NCBI GenBank assembly: GCA_026874595.1
Contig: CM049313.1
Span: forward strand, 42,000,659 to 42,064,658
Origin: Sipunculus nudus
Lineage: Eukaryota; Annelida; Sipuncula; Golfingiida; Sipunculidae
Length of the DNA: 64,000 bases
Direction of reading: 5' to 3'
The notes beneath the pieces are model-generated. The model ran no database searches and had not been told where the DNA came from. It was given only the letters and a program-made list of their open reading frames with translations. A program made the translations under genes and the position numbers. This document shows, piece after piece, positions 26,901-41,131 of the stretch (positions are counted from its first letter, which is position 1; each line of letters opens with the position of its first letter).

Positions 26901-29900
26901 ATTCCTGATTTACTGTTATTTCCAATATTATCATTATATTGATTATTGCAATCATTTAAAAAAACTGCACTGCATGAACTGAATTTCGAATGGGAAAAAT
27001 TAAATTTTGATCGCAAGTCACATAATGTTCTTGAAATCATGTCTGTTGAAGTGTTCTACTCACACAATTTGGCCTCAGGTTACATGACTTGAGTTCATGT
27101 AATGGGGACCATTTTTCCTCAGGGTTAATCTCGTTTACATGAATTAGGTAAAATGGATTCCAATCCACATGGAGTAAACTCTTTAGGCATAAATTGCTCA
27201 GGGGAAAGTCTGTTTACATGTAACACTTTTTCCCCATTTGGAAAAGGTTCATTTAGCATTTACCAGGGCCATCAGATTCTCATGAATTAAGGATAATCTA
27301 TGAGGATAACCTGCATTACCTGCTGATCATTCGATACAAAAGTAGATAAAATGAAACATTATCTGGAATGAATATCTCATTATTCAGATTCTTTACATCA
27401 AGAATGCATTGACATGATTCTGCCCATTATATTCTTCAAGTAAATGTAATTAAGTTTGCTGGTGTGATCATTGGTAAGCAGTTAAAATAAAGATTTTTCA
27501 TAAATATTTACCTGTAAAACATTTATTATTGGGTACTGGTACATACAGATGGCAAAGTATCAAATATACAGGGGATTGATCTCTATGACCCCAAAGTCAA
27601 AATACCCCTTTTGTGGGTGTAAAGGAGTGTTACATTACACAAAATTTTACCAGGGAATTTGTAATGAATATGATGTCTATGAGTCATCATAAATTATAAC
27701 CCATTGGGTATGTACTGTCTAAAATCAGCTAGCAGGATATTGTGGGATAACAATGAGAAGGAATTCCCAGGGTAAACTGGTGCACATATTGGGGTGATTG
27801 CTTAAGACTATTATATAGTTTTACCACATTTAGGAAAAAATGTAGGGTAAAAGGAGTTGCTGTTAGATTATAAGAGGATTAATGCATACATGCAGTTACA
27901 TATTTAATTGACATAATTTTAAGAATTAAAACTAAATGTGAAGAAATAAAGAAATGTGGATTATCACTTTTGTTGATTAATTAGTTTTTTTGCTTGATTG
28001 GTATAGATTGTACAGATAATTATATATGTAATGACCAATCCTAGGCACTCTCCTGGCTCAGATGGTGGTGTAGTATAGTCTTTAAACTTGTTTCACAATT
28101 CATACTTCATGCTATCTATGAATTATAAGTCAGATTCATTTTTAGTTGACAAATGACATGATGGGGCACAGGAAAATCAAGAATTTTGTAGTATCAATTT
28201 CACATGTGTAACATAAAAGAGCTCTCTTACAAAGGACATGTAGCTCTTCTGACACCAATTTTTATCCATCTGTATTTATTGTAATGAGGTGTTATCAACT
28301 CTGGTTGATCAAGCTGTCTTAATAGTATTCCCTCACCAGATGTCAGCATCAGGTCAGTACTGCTGAAAAAACAAACATACAAATAATGATCCTGCAGTAT
28401 TATTCATCCCTGAAATTCAACCCATTTTGTCACTAAAAATGTCCCAGAATCCTTAAACAATTTATACATATTCAACACGAAGAGGCTATAATATCAAGAA
28501 GAAACAGAAAACAGAGATTTTATTTTCATAAAATCTTTATCTAGCTTTGCATATAATCATATAGGAAATATAATTTATAATTCGACAAGGATATATATGT
28601 TGTTGGAAATTGTTTAATTCCCAATAAGCGTCATCATTTGCATTATGGGTGCCACCAGTGTGTGTCATTAGAGTGACCTGGAACTGGATTTCACATTAGA
28701 CTGGCTCCTTTAATTGACATGAGGTCATGTGGTCATTCTTTCACATACAATTTCTCAACACAATGGACATACAATACTTGTCCACGCACAATACACACAA
28801 TGTCAGGGTATCAATGAAACTGTTTGAAGGTGCACACCTGCAGTCCTGGAAAGGGTTAGGAGTCATATAAATAATTTACATATATTAATACCTAAGTTTT
28901 GGTAGTGCTTTGAAGGAAAATTTAAAGTCTAGGATATGCTATGTTAACTGACGTGCATGGGGTCTGTTTCTTCACAGTTTATTCCACAGGCATTAACTTT
29001 TCTGGCACATATGGTTACATTGTCTGATATTTTATGGTTCGAAAGTGACCTATGTATGTTATGTTATGCATCCAATTTTCCTGAAAGATAATTGTGTTTA
29101 AATACACATGCATTCTTTGCATTAACTCATTTGAATTAACCTAATTGTTGACCTACAACTGTATCTGGAGTCAAAATCTCTGATAATATACTTATAATAT
29201 ACTTAAACGTTATACATATGTAACATTATTTTAAAAATAACTCTTGATGACACTTCTCACATGATAACTGCATTGGGGATTTTCTTCTTACCTTGTATAT
29301 TGGCCCTCTGATTAAATGAACATGCAGCCTGTTTCCAGTATTACACCCAGAGCAGTAAAACCTGTGTATAAATTAAATTACTAGTAATTTAAAGACTCAG
29401 TAGGAATATACAGTTTCATAATTGCTCATTAGGAAAATATTATTAGTGTTAAGAATTTTGATGGTTCATGATTTAAATTAATCTATCATCTTGTCCATCC
29501 TGGTAAAGGATATTCTATCCAGCTGATGGTGATCTTTGAAAATTAATTAATTAGCAGATACCCAGAAGACTGGATACTTGATCTACCTTCAGCATGCTGG
29601 AGATTATCCTTTATTGATTATGCATGTTTTTCCTGACTACAAGCGGTCATACCCTACCTGGGAGACTGGGAAATGATGGAAATTAGACAGTCATCAGGTG
29701 CTGTATTGTAACTAGCTCAGGAAATGGGCTACCTGTTCAGACAGGTGGAATGTGCAGGTAATTTCACGCTGTCTCGCAGGTTTAGTTTCAGGTCATTACA
29801 TACCTTAACTGAGTTCTTCCTGTTCCTATTTTGCCATCACATAAGCTAGATAATGATATTACCCTACACTGAACACTAAACCTCGACCGTTTGCAACCAT

Positions 29901-30150
29901 TTTGGGTAACTGGATCAACCTGACAAAAGTGGGATTTAGGAAAAAGCCTCTCCGTATTAGGTTTCCTCATTTTCAGGACCAGATGGGACCAAATGTTTTT
30001 ATTCAGATCAATTGTGTCATCATAATGTGTGGTCCATTATGCAAAATGGATGTACAGCAGACCTATAAAATGGAAAGCTAAGAGTGGTGGCTGGGGCATG
30101 GAAAGAACAGGTCTGAACCACAAAAAATAGGGAATCATATTGTGTTTTTT
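20991..30150. other. 9 kb with no gene seen
   Basis: AT-rich DNA with many featureless short frames. It holds a G15 run (21249-21263) and a CTCF-like motif on the minus strand at 25862-25876. A stretch at 27060-27260 repeats short TTTACATG words. No domain, RNA gene or transposon end recognised. Confidence 0.45.
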
Positions 30151-31600
30151 AGCTCAGCTGACTGTAAGTCATCTGAGCTTAAGCAATCACTCTTTGTCCG
30201 TCGACTGTCTGGTTGTCTGGTGGTCATTCCATTAACAGGGCACAAATCGTAACCACTGGACCTGGAATCTTCTTACTTTACATCCAGAGAGGTCTATGAA
30301 AAATCTCCTTGGAAACCTAGAATTAGTTCTCTGTTACCCATATTCTTTGATCTATGGGGCTCTGAAGTACCCCCAGAATAATGGAAAATTTGACACAAAA
30401 ACACAAGTATCTGAACAACTAAAGCATTGATCACAATGATATTTGGCATGGATATTGATCATGGAGTGTTTCATCAGTTTCTGCAGACTAGTCACGACAT
30501 CTGTATTTTTTCAATTTTTTATGATATTTTTCTCTATTTTTGAGACCTTAAGAGATGTGGTCATGGCAGGACACAAATTATAACAGCTGGACCTAGAATC
30601 TTCTATCATGACATGCAGGGAGGCCCATGAAAAGTCTCCTTGGGAACCTGGAATTAGGTCTCTGTTACCCATATTCTTCGAGCTATGGGGCTCTGAAGTA
30701 CCCCCCAGAATAATGGAAAATTTCACGCAAAAACTCAAGTATCTGAATAACTAATGCATTGATCACCATGATTTTTTGCATGGATATTGATCATGGAGTG
30801 TTTTATCAGTTTCTGCAGACTAGTGGCGCCACATGTATTTTTTATTTTTTTACTATTTTTTTCTCTATTTTTGAGACCTGAAAAGATGCGATCATCTGTT
30901 AACAGCTAGGGCACAGATCGTTATGACTGGCCCTAGAATCTTCTTACTTGACATCCAGGGAGGTCCATGAAAAGTCTTCTTGGAAACCTGAAATTAGGTC
31001 TCTGTTACATATTTTTTCCAAGCTATGGGGCTTATAAGTCCCCCCCCCCCCCCCCCCGATTAATTGAAAATTTGATACCAAAGCAGGGTACAAATCATAT
31101 CCATTGGACCTAGAATCTTCTATTTTGACAGCCAGGGAGTTCCATGAAAAGCCTTCATGGAAACCTGAAATTAGGTCTCTATTTCCCATATTCTCCACTC
31201 TATGAGGCTTATCAGCACCCCTCAGAATAATTGAAAATTTGATACCAAAGCAGGGCACAAATCATAACCATTTGGCCTAGAATCTTCATACTTGACTTCC
31301 TGAGAGTTCCTGAAAGTTCTCCTCAGAAACCTGAATTGAGGTCACTGCGACCTATATTATCTGAGTTACAGGCCATGTTTGAGCACCCCAGAAATAATGC
31401 AAAATACACACAAATTGCCAGTTTCATCAGGAACAGCTGGATTGATTGTCCTCAAATTTGATGTGCTTATGGGTCTTGACTTCAGCTAATATTCATGAAC
31501 TATGATGCCACCTACATAATCTTAATTTGTTTGCTGTGCAAGGACACATTGTCAACATGCCAGTCGGCTGAGCTTCATGACCCATGGGTCACTTGTTCAC
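30151..31600. mobile_element. Composite repeat element with inverted ends and five internal units
   Basis: The left end AGCTCAGCTGACT (30151-30163) and right end AGTCGGCTGAGCT (31562-31574) are inverted repeats with one mismatch. The right end is followed by the palindrome GACCCATGGGTC (31579-31590). Inside, a unit marked by AGAATCTTCT...GACATCCAGGGA recurs near 30268, 30597, 30937, 31111 and 31280 (spacings about 330, 340, 174 and 169). One unit contains C18 at 31040-31057. No transposase; probably non-autonomous. A related element is at 52305-53845. Confidence 0.7.
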
Positions 31601-32782
31601 ATCTTTTTTTGCAAGTTGCCCCTGTGAAGGTTAACAATGTGTGTGTTTAATGTTAGCAGGATTATGCAGAACTATCAAACCAGTGTTTTCCATGTATTTT
31701 TGTTAAGGGTTGGACATAAGCCAGGGAAAACCCCATTCAGTTTATGTGAATGAAAAAGGGGGTTGGTCCAGTTAGTCTGTTTTATCTTTGAGGTCTGCAC
31801 TGTACTTTGTACTATTCTAATTTTAATACAAAAATTGTCAAGGATTGTCTCAGGATATATTGTTTTTACAGCTATCGCCAGTCCACTTTTCAGATATGAT
31901 ACAAATGCTAATGGGAATATTAATTATAATTAAGGTTAACATGTTGAGCAGCAAATTATTTAAGCAGCAAATTATTACATATCTTTATGTGCCATTTATG
32001 GTAGGTGTTTTTTGTTCATTTTTGTCTGGGTTTAACTTTCTCTGTTTAAGTTTTATCTTTGGTGCACTAAAGCTACTCTGTTGATTTTGTCATCCCATTA
32101 GCACAAATCTGGCTAAATCAAACTGCATATGGTGTGTGTCTTTTGTAACATTATATGCATCATTTGTAATTTAATTGCTGGCTGTCATTGTGTCATATGA
32201 CTTATATATTCCTGGTAGTTTCACTAGATCAATTCTGTTAAAATATGTGGCATGTGCCAGGCTTGATTACAAAGAGTGAAAGGGTTCAATAACCAGCTGT
32301 AGTTACCTGTGTGAACCTGCAGGTACCACCACTACTGTAAGTGCTTGTAACACAATAGTATCCAAGAACATGGAGGCAGTGTTCATGTACATGCCAGGGG
32401 ATTTACCAATTACAGCTGCTGGCTTATTCTCTTTGTATAGGGTATTTAATGTTTCTATCTTGAATCTTGTGAGGCTGTTGTGTCACTAAGGTTATACAGT
32501 AATCTATATTAATTTGATATATTGTTGACATGGTAAAATTTCTTTATGTGGATGGAAATCCAGATGGGGCTTGGTCTGCACCGAGTCTCATAATTTGTGT
32601 TTCATATCAGTATGCTAAAGTGTCTTACCTTGGTAAATGGGTTTATGCAGTTGGTTGACCACAATGCAAAATAGGACGTATATAATTAGTTATAGTCATT
32701 TGATCAATATGATATATATAGTATATATTAAAAATTTGTTTGAACATATAAACATATATCAAACAGGATTACAAATATTGCT
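31601..32782. other. No gene seen
   Basis: AT-rich. The hydrophobic 79-codon frame at 31845-32084 shows no start context, splice sites or motif that would support it. Confidence 0.45.
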
Positions 32783-33316
32783 GTATTGGCTAGTGGTGGG
32801 AGTCGGTTTCTTTTTCATAATCAATCATCAGTTTGAGCAATCCGATGGATGATCAATTATTAATCGGTTCAGACAAATATATTATTCATAATAATCAAGA
32901 ATTAAACCACAATCCAGGACATCTACTAATGCTTCATAGACCTGGAGAATTTATGGAGCATTTTAACGCCATACTGCCCATATTGTGCAATGTACATCTT
33001 GTTACAAAACTGCCCGCTAATTCTGCAGATCCCTGCCAGTTCACAGAGGTTTATTAAGTCCTCTGTTCTCGCATCTACTGTGTTATACTCAGTTACATAT
33101 GGAAGTTATTTGGGATTAAAGACCCATAATGTGAAGCGCAAAATGTTGTAAAAAATCGAAAAATAATTTTGGCCTATAACATGAAGGCATTCTGGAAAAA
33201 AAAATCATGATTATGACGTAATGGATAGTTGCCTTTGGTAATCAAGTGCTTGAAAGTGGCAGCAAACCGACTGACTTTAGATAAGACTCCATGATCGGCC
33301 CACCACTAGTATTGGC
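32783..33316. mobile_element. hAT-like MITE, 518 bases, perfect 8-bp target duplication
   Basis: Inverted ends TAGTGGTGGG (32791-32800) and CCCACCACTA (33299-33308) are exact complements. Directly outside each is GTATTGGC (32783-32790 and 33309-33316), a perfect 8-bp target-site duplication, so the insertion is intact and probably recent. The interior has TCGGTTT/AAACCGA inner arms and no transposase. The 74-codon frame inside is not recognised. Confidence 0.85.
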
Positions 33317-34333
33317 TGATGTATAACATATGATCTCTCCTGTGATATACACAAAATTATAATGGTATATATTTACCTTTGATATAATTATATACATGTA
33401 TGTATGTTGTCACGATAATAACAAAAAATAACAGCAAGCATACCTGCCAGTGTGCATATCTAGATCTAGAATATATTTCATCATCATTCAGCTGTCTTTG
33501 TTTTCCACATTTTCTGTTGCTCATACAATACTTTGGTACCTGCATTTTAAATCATGGGATGTTAGAGCCCTGTGAGTGCCACATTGATTGATTTGCAAGC
33601 TGATATCCTCAACAATAGCAGGTGTGTTTTGTCTGTGACTGTGCATGGCCAGTGCATATCCTCAAACCTTCTAAACCAGCTACATTCCGTAATGTATCAG
33701 TGTTTGCCAAGGTCAAACCTGGAGACTTGTATTAAATATTTATACCCTGGCAGGAGAAAGTGCAGCAGTCCCTCAAAATTAATTATCAGCAGACACACTG
33801 CAAAGATGAGTTCAGGATTAATTGATTGTTTAGAATTCCTCCCATTCTACCTGTAGTATGGCATAAGATTCAGCACTGACTGATACAAAAATGAATCCTT
33901 CTTTTTTTGAGGAATTGGTTTGACTGATTTTATTAATGTATTTTGATTTTTGCACATGACATGTACCCTCATAAAATAAGCCCACATGCTTGATATAATT
34001 CATATACATATTTTTATATGAACAGATGGATGACATATTAACATGCTAATTTTTCAACATGTACATGTTATGCTGTGATTTATGGTAGTCAGAATGGAGT
34101 TAATGCAGAATTCACATGAATAAACATCATTAAACATAGAACCCCTGACAAGGAGTATTGGTCATGTTATGAAAGAAATAATATTTTTTAATGACAGAAG
34201 CTGGTTTTTATTATCATATTCTAAACTTTAATTTTAACATTATTATCTATACATGTATGTGTAAATTTTTAGAAGATGTCCTTTGATCTGATAACTCTCT
34301 CAGGTATCACTTTAAATATAGGTCAGATTAGGT
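33317..34333. other. No gene seen
   Basis: Small overlapping frames on both strands, none with support. Confidence 0.45.
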
Positions 34334-34858
34334 CAGTGATGTAGGACTTGAGTCCGGACTTGGACTCGAATCCACTTGTTCAGGGACTTGCAGTGGACCC
34401 GGACTTGAACTTGAGGGTCCTGTATTCAGATTTGTACTCATGCAGACTCTGAGGTAAGGAGTTGAGAAATCAGGCTGAGTCCATCTCAAGGACAGAAGGA
34501 AAAAAAGTCACATTCTATTAAGACATATTCATGTGCAAACTACTAACATAATATAACATAAAAGACTAATATATCTACCAAGTTTCAGCCCTGCATCAGG
34601 AGCTAAATGTTATTAAACATTCAAGTAAAAGGCATGTGTATAAACTAACATAAAAGCATACATGATAATCTCAAATTTCCATTTTAAATTTGTTTTAATA
34701 AGGAGATTTGTATTGGCCTCCGACTAGGACTCTAGGTTTCAAATGAGTCAAAAAGGGTGGACTTGGACTCGAAACTCAAAGACTCTGACTTTGATTCAAG
34801 TGGCCTGGACTCAGACTTGCACTCATACTAGGATGGTGTGGACCTGAATACATCACTG
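34334..34858. mobile_element. Third hAT-like MITE, 525 bases
   Basis: Inverted ends CAGTGATGTA (34334-34343) and TACATCACTG (34849-34858) are exact complements. The flanks GATTAGGT and GTTTACTT agree at only 5 of 8 positions, so the target duplication is decayed or absent. GGACTTGGACTCGAA occurs at 34356-34370 and again at 34759-34773, within sub-terminal zones rich in GACTC/GACTTG words. Confidence 0.65.
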
Positions 34859-37800
34859 GTTTACTTTGTGAACTTTCTCCTGGGCACATTAAGTTGTGAA
34901 TCAGTTGTTTAAGATCCAGAGATATTTGTGGGAGTTAAATGACAGTATGTGGGCATCTTGTGTTTCAAGACACTTTTTGTCAAACTGCTGAAAGTGCAGT
35001 GACCTTTTCTCATAAGTCTTTTCATTTGATAACATAATTCTCTCTACCAGATGACCAGGATAAAACCCCCCATAACCTAACCAGGAGAAGATGAAGTCCT
35101 CAGCCAAACCAGATGTAGCTTTGGAGATTTAATCCAATTAGACTTTGTGTGTCAAACACATGTGTAACCTTATATGATATTGTAAATAATTAGGGTTCAT
35201 TTCTGTGCAATAATAATCTGAGCTTGGGCTTTTATATTGTGCAGATAAAGCTATTTATTCAGTGTATGAGGGTGTTTTGGTATAGCAGTAATGTAGTATC
35301 AGACACCTTCTTTAAACCTTGCAATCTGTTGTTATGTTCAAGTCAGGTTTTTAAGACTTTGTTAGACAGAAACTTTACTGTTTCAAAAGTAACTGTCTGT
35401 AAATGACCCAAGTTATATCAGTATATTTGATTTCATAACCAATAAATTATTGGTGCTGTGTATTTTTACACTTGATTGGGATGATAAGGCTTGAAAAGGT
35501 CAAAACTTGTCTGTGAAATTTTTAGGAAAACAAATGTATCTATATTAATTCAGCCAATTAATTAGTGAAATCTCACAATAGTAACATTGTGTCAAAGGAG
35601 GCTTGATGACTTCATTATAACCTGAATAATTAATAACTGTCAATGGACCAGGTGAGGCACCACTGATCTGTCAAAAAACTCGCTTATAATAACGGGACCT
35701 TGAAGCTTAAGTTAATTAATGAATATCATTAATATGACTGGTTAAGGTGTGTGTCAATTAAGGATATATTCATAGTGTAGTTACAGATGATTTTGTAATT
35801 GTGTATTAGCTTAGTGTTAATTTCCAACATCTGTGGTTTACCAGTGGCTTTTAATCAGCTACACAGTGTATGCACTTTCCATTAGTATACATTGATTGTG
35901 TTAGGAGAGGCTAAACTGCATTACAGGTAAGTACTTCCAAGAGCTTTTTTTTTGGAAAATATATGTCTGGTCTTCCAAGTGTATTCATTTCTTTTATTTT
36001 CATATTTTTGATTTCACCCAAAAATAATACCCATATATAAGTTTTAATACTGCACAAAACCCATGTGTGATATAAACCATAGCTACCAGTATACCACTAA
36101 TGATACACACAAATAGAAACTTAAGCAGAAATAGCTGTGGTTGCATTTATGTACATACAGTTCTGACATTAGTATGTCTCTGTATTAACTAGACAATATT
36201 GGATATTATAAATTTACTAGAAGCATGTCATTCTCTCATATATGTGCTTTTGCAAAGTATTGAGCTATCTCAGGCTAACTATGAAATATCAACTTACTTT
36301 ATCCAAAACGCCTGACATAAAGTACTGGGCGGTACATGTACAATGATTTCTTTGAACATTACTTTTGGAGGTAGTTATTCAGGGGCATGCCCTGACAAAA
36401 GGTAATAATAATGGCTGATATAAAACAGTGTAATGTAAAAGACTTTAAATGCTCGCATTTAAATATATGACCAATATACACATAATTGAGTGAAAACAGC
36501 TGAGAACAGCGTAAATTGCCCATATAGACAGTCATAACAGTGTAAAATTTGATGCGGTCCCCAAACTCCTATGCATATTAATCCTATTTTGTCTCAGATC
36601 ACCCTTGATTTATTTTTCCTTTTATATTCTGGATTAGACCTGGCTATAAATATCTGCATCTGTCTTGCGTCAACAGGTACAGTTGCCATGGCAATAGTGG
36701 GAAAATTAGGCTTTGATGACAAGCACTTGCATAAAAAAATGATCTCTCCTTTGAAATGTTGGTGGTTGGTATTGTCATTGCATCTTTTTGATGGGAGAAA
36801 TAATGAAGTCTACCCCCATCAAGGCCCCGTTATGTGTGTATATTTTCTGACGAATTATCCACACTCATAATTCTATCAGCGCTTTCAATTTATCTTTTAT
36901 TGAAAGCTAATACAAGAAGAGAAGGGTCTAGTTTCTTATGTTTTGTCAGATCTTGTAGGCTTAAATGATTTGGTACATAAAGGTTATGTTTGTTTTGTAA
37001 GGATAAAATGATTATTTGATTTTTAGTTCTAATACTGGCAGTGATGTATCAAATCTTATTGGAACAATTTCCAGGAGTAAGAATGAGCAAGTATAAGCAT
37101 AATATAAGCACAAAGAATAGTGAACACAGACACTTATAGTAATTATATGGAATACAGTTTCTGGCATGTTCTTTTTTACAATATTGTGTACCTAAATTAA
37201 AACTAATGCCTTGCATTTTTAGCATATAAAAGTCATTACCAAATGACTTGATGTATTTAACAGACAGGATCATTTAAAGCTTTTCCCATCCTTTTTTTAA
37301 CAAAATAAGTCTCAGGGGTATTTGGGGTTATAGGGTTAACTTACTGTTTACATGGATCTGTGGTTACAGTTTTAAAGGTATCTGTGCCTAGATGCTCTAA
37401 TCAGAAGATGCAGCACTGAATTAAATGTCTCTCTCCACAAAAATGCATCATTAGTTTAATAGCGACTAATCAAATCTCATAAAAAGTGCTGGGAAATCTT
37501 GGGTTAAATTGAATCTGTGTTTTCATTCAGCAAAACTGAAAGCTGAAGATCTCATTAACTGTTTCAGCAGCAAAGGAACATAGTAGAGAATCTAGAGACA
37601 ACATTTAAAACCTCAAGATTAATCAATGAAAGATGATTAAGCTGTACAGGACAAGAAACCTTTACAAAGACTTTTGGATAAAGCCATGCACCTTGGTGCA
37701 TCAGTGATCATGTTGCAGGCATGATTATTCTTGCTTACTTGAAGTAATTTCACAGGGGTAAAAATTAGCATCAAGTGAGCTGTAAAATGGTACTTGTTAT

Positions 37801-40800
37801 TTTGGTTCATGACTGTCGGAATTCATGTTAATTCAACATGTTACAAACAAAATCATGGTTATTACTAAATAATATATACAGGGAATTGCATGATTAAATT
37901 TGGATTCATAACTTTACCAGATATATGTTTTCAAATCACATGGTTTGTGTGTTTCATTATTAAAAAGTTCTGTTTAACATATATGGTGAATTATAGAGAG
38001 ATTTTGTGAGGATATCTCTATATCCTTGGATAAAAGAAAGGAAAAAAAAATGATTCTTGTATCACTTTTACATACTTTTTGACATATTACTGTATGCAGA
38101 CATTTGTGTTGGAATTGGTTTCATATTGGCAGAATTGAATAGATGTCAGAAACAGTAACTGGGTCATAAGGTCCTTTTTTTCTGGTGTCAGATATCCAGA
38201 GTCAAGGGTTCTAGGGGCAACAGTAATGCATAAGCTCTTACAAGCGCAAGCATTTCAATAACAAATCAACAGGAGAACAGAGAGCAGAAAAAACAAGCCC
38301 AGCAGAGAACAATCATATCTGAAGCCCCAGGACTTGCATTAAAGTCCTTGCCAGGTGATGAATATTGAGTGGCTCTATCCACAGGCAAGCTCAGCTTAGC
38401 CATCAGAGTTAGAAGCCTATAGGTAGGTTTTACATGCCTCCATCAGGAAATATGGTTTACAAGATTGTGCTACATTTTGGATGCCACTAATGTGGTATTG
38501 ACTTTATATTAAAAATGCTAATGTTAGGAGGGTTGGGAAAGGAAAAGGCATTGGACTAATTAGCTTTCATGCTTTATCCATGTCTGAGCATTCCTGTCAA
38601 ATGGGGAATTTTCAGTAGCTGTGTGTATGATGTGCTTTGGTGGCTTGGTGCTATGTAATACCTGTATGTGAACAGCATCCGAGTTATGGCTTTTGGATTA
38701 TCCCCAGAACTGTACTGTACATAAACCTGAATTCTGGCAGCTGGATAATAATGTGAACACTGTGTTTCTATCTGAAAAGTATCCAGGACCTCTGTTATTT
38801 CTGAGGTATGAGGTCCTAACAGAGATGGAAATTAAAAGAATTATTCTGGCTTCACCAGCAGTTCTCTTGATATTCTCTTGTGAGTGATACAATGTCTGTT
38901 TTATTGGTATAACATTGAGCAGATGGTGCTAAACTACCAGTTACAGAGTAGAAAGTCCCAGGTGCCACTATTTGATACTTTGGCCAAGCAATTCACACAG
39001 TAAATGTGGCAGTTCACATTACGTCAAGATAATAATTCACACACTGAGAAAAATAATTATTTTTTCCTGTACGAATTCAAATAGACATTACGGTAGATTT
39101 TTTTACTTTATTGGCAGAAGCACTAGCTGGAATTTATATTAATGTATTTATAAAAGGGTAATATTGCAACTCAGTTAATATGACTTAATATGTGATTGTG
39201 AAGGGTCTAGCTTTTACTGTTTGTTCATATTCATTAAGTACAGGTCTCCATTCCATCTTGTCTATAAGAATTGTGGGCTCATGCTAGCAAGTAGCAGCAA
39301 TTTAGTTGTGTCTGTTTTTGCTAAAAACCCACAGTTTGTGTACAGGTAAAAAATAACTTTTTATCCTGCATAGAACACCTGCTTTATAATAATAGGTTTA
39401 ACAGACTTCACAATATGGGCTCATTGAACTGAGATGTGAATTATAGATGTGACATTTGGATATGGATGGTTTGTTCCTATAATGGTCCCTTTGATCTGCC
39501 AAGGTCATCCTTTATTTCCAAACCAGTACGATCCACTCAGGTCCTTAATCACCACTGACTTTTAACTTATGATGGCAATCATTCATGGTTTCTTCAAGGA
39601 TAAAGACATCAGTTATCATTACAGCAAATAACGCAAGAAAAGAGCAGGAGGGCCTTTCAGTTGATCTTTTTTTGTTCAGATTTTAGAGTAGTTATTTAGG
39701 CACAGACAGTTATGTGGCAGCAGAAATTTTACATTAAATATTAATAAACAGGGATAGGAAAACCAGACTAAGTAATATTTTCCCGAAGAGATTTAAAAAA
39801 AAATCAGGATTTATAATTTAAAAATCATGGTATCATGAACATTGATCAACAAACGGAAACAGACAGATGGCATATGGGGGAGAATACCTAAGCAAATGAT
39901 TGCCTGAATACATTGCACATTATGCTGCTTTTTTATTTATAAAGGTCTCTTTAAGTTTATCTTTAGGGCATATGCAAACCAGTTGCTTAAGGATCTGCCA
40001 TTCCATGAATAACTAAGGCAAAAAAATGACAGTTCATTCGGCCAGTTCATGGCAGACTTAAGTGTTATAACCTTGGAATCTTTCAAGGAATGGGAGTATA
40101 ATTGTGTTCAACATAAGATATGTTCTGGTATTTGAGTGTTGGGTCTTTAATCCTGAGTTTTCTGCTTTGATTTCTTCAGGTATAAGATGTTTTGTGTACA
40201 TTTAAAAGACATCTGACTAAAGCAGCTATACCAAGCTCAGTAATACAACCTTGAAGTTCTTTTCATTAATGTCATATACAACTGTCATCATTGTTCTTCA
40301 AAGTACATCTTAACAAAACTACCAAGGTACTGTTTACATAAAAAAGGCTCTAAATGTTGTCTGACAGCTGAATAAAGAAAAGGTAATGTCTTTTGATGGC
40401 TTATCTGTGACCATCATGTTTGATAATGAACATGTTAAGTTGCCAAACTTGTCTCTGTCTTGAAACTGGAATGCAAGTTTGAAAAAAAATTGTCTTTGAC
40501 ATTTTTCAGAAAAACAAATTTAAATTACCTCATTGTTAACTGACTGGCACACAATATGTAGGTGCCTGACCACTGTCATCAACACTAGTCATACATTCAA
40601 AGGTGTAATGGCCCTTATTGCCAGTGAAATTAGAGCAGATTTAAAACAAAATATGAATAGAAATTTTTTCCCTACCAAAAAGTAAAAGGAAAGCATTTCA
40701 TCAGAACTTGTGGCCATTACTGCAGAGTTGTTTTGTAATATCTACAGTTATGGGGCAGTAAAACTTTGGTACGTTCATGGTTCATAATGATGGTGGATAT

Positions 40801-41040
40801 ATCAAATGGCCAAATAAGCAAATATTTTGTTGTATTTAAGGGAGGGTATTTTGGTAAATATGGGGTTTAAACTCCAGAGTTTGCTGAACCTCAGACATAA
40901 CATCACAAGGGTCATGTTTAGTCATGAAACTGAATCAGACCAGGTTTGTCACAGAGGGGGTCATTGAGTCTTTGATGGCAGGATTGTTATATACATAGTG
41001 CACATGGCCTCGTATACAAGATGTATACTTAACGCTCTAG
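34859..41040. other. 6 kb with no gene seen
   Basis: AT-rich. One strong isolated donor-like site, TTACAG|GTAAGT, lies at 35926/35927 without a convincing acceptor partner. Nothing else recognised. Confidence 0.45.
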
Positions 41041-41131
41041 AGAGTGGTCACGCTTGACTGCCGTTTGCGTGGAGCAAGGGCCCACAGCTATATGTATTAC
41101 ACTACACAGAAAATAGAACTTAAGCCTGCAG
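41041..41131 (+). other. Candidate first exon (5' UTR) with perfect donor
   Basis: A locally GC-richer stretch (a few CpGs around 41050-41075) ends in a textbook donor, CTGCAG|GTGAGTAAG, 2.2 kb before the start-codon exon. No good acceptor precedes it, as expected for a first exon. The left boundary given here is arbitrary. The idea that transcription of the semaphorin starts here is inference. Confidence 0.25.

Noticed and set aside
30511-31258. Minus-strand frames with similar peptides (FSIILGGTSEPH / FSIILRGADKPH)
   Set aside because: The similarity comes from the tandem DNA unit of the composite repeat; the frames are short and interrupted by homopolymers.
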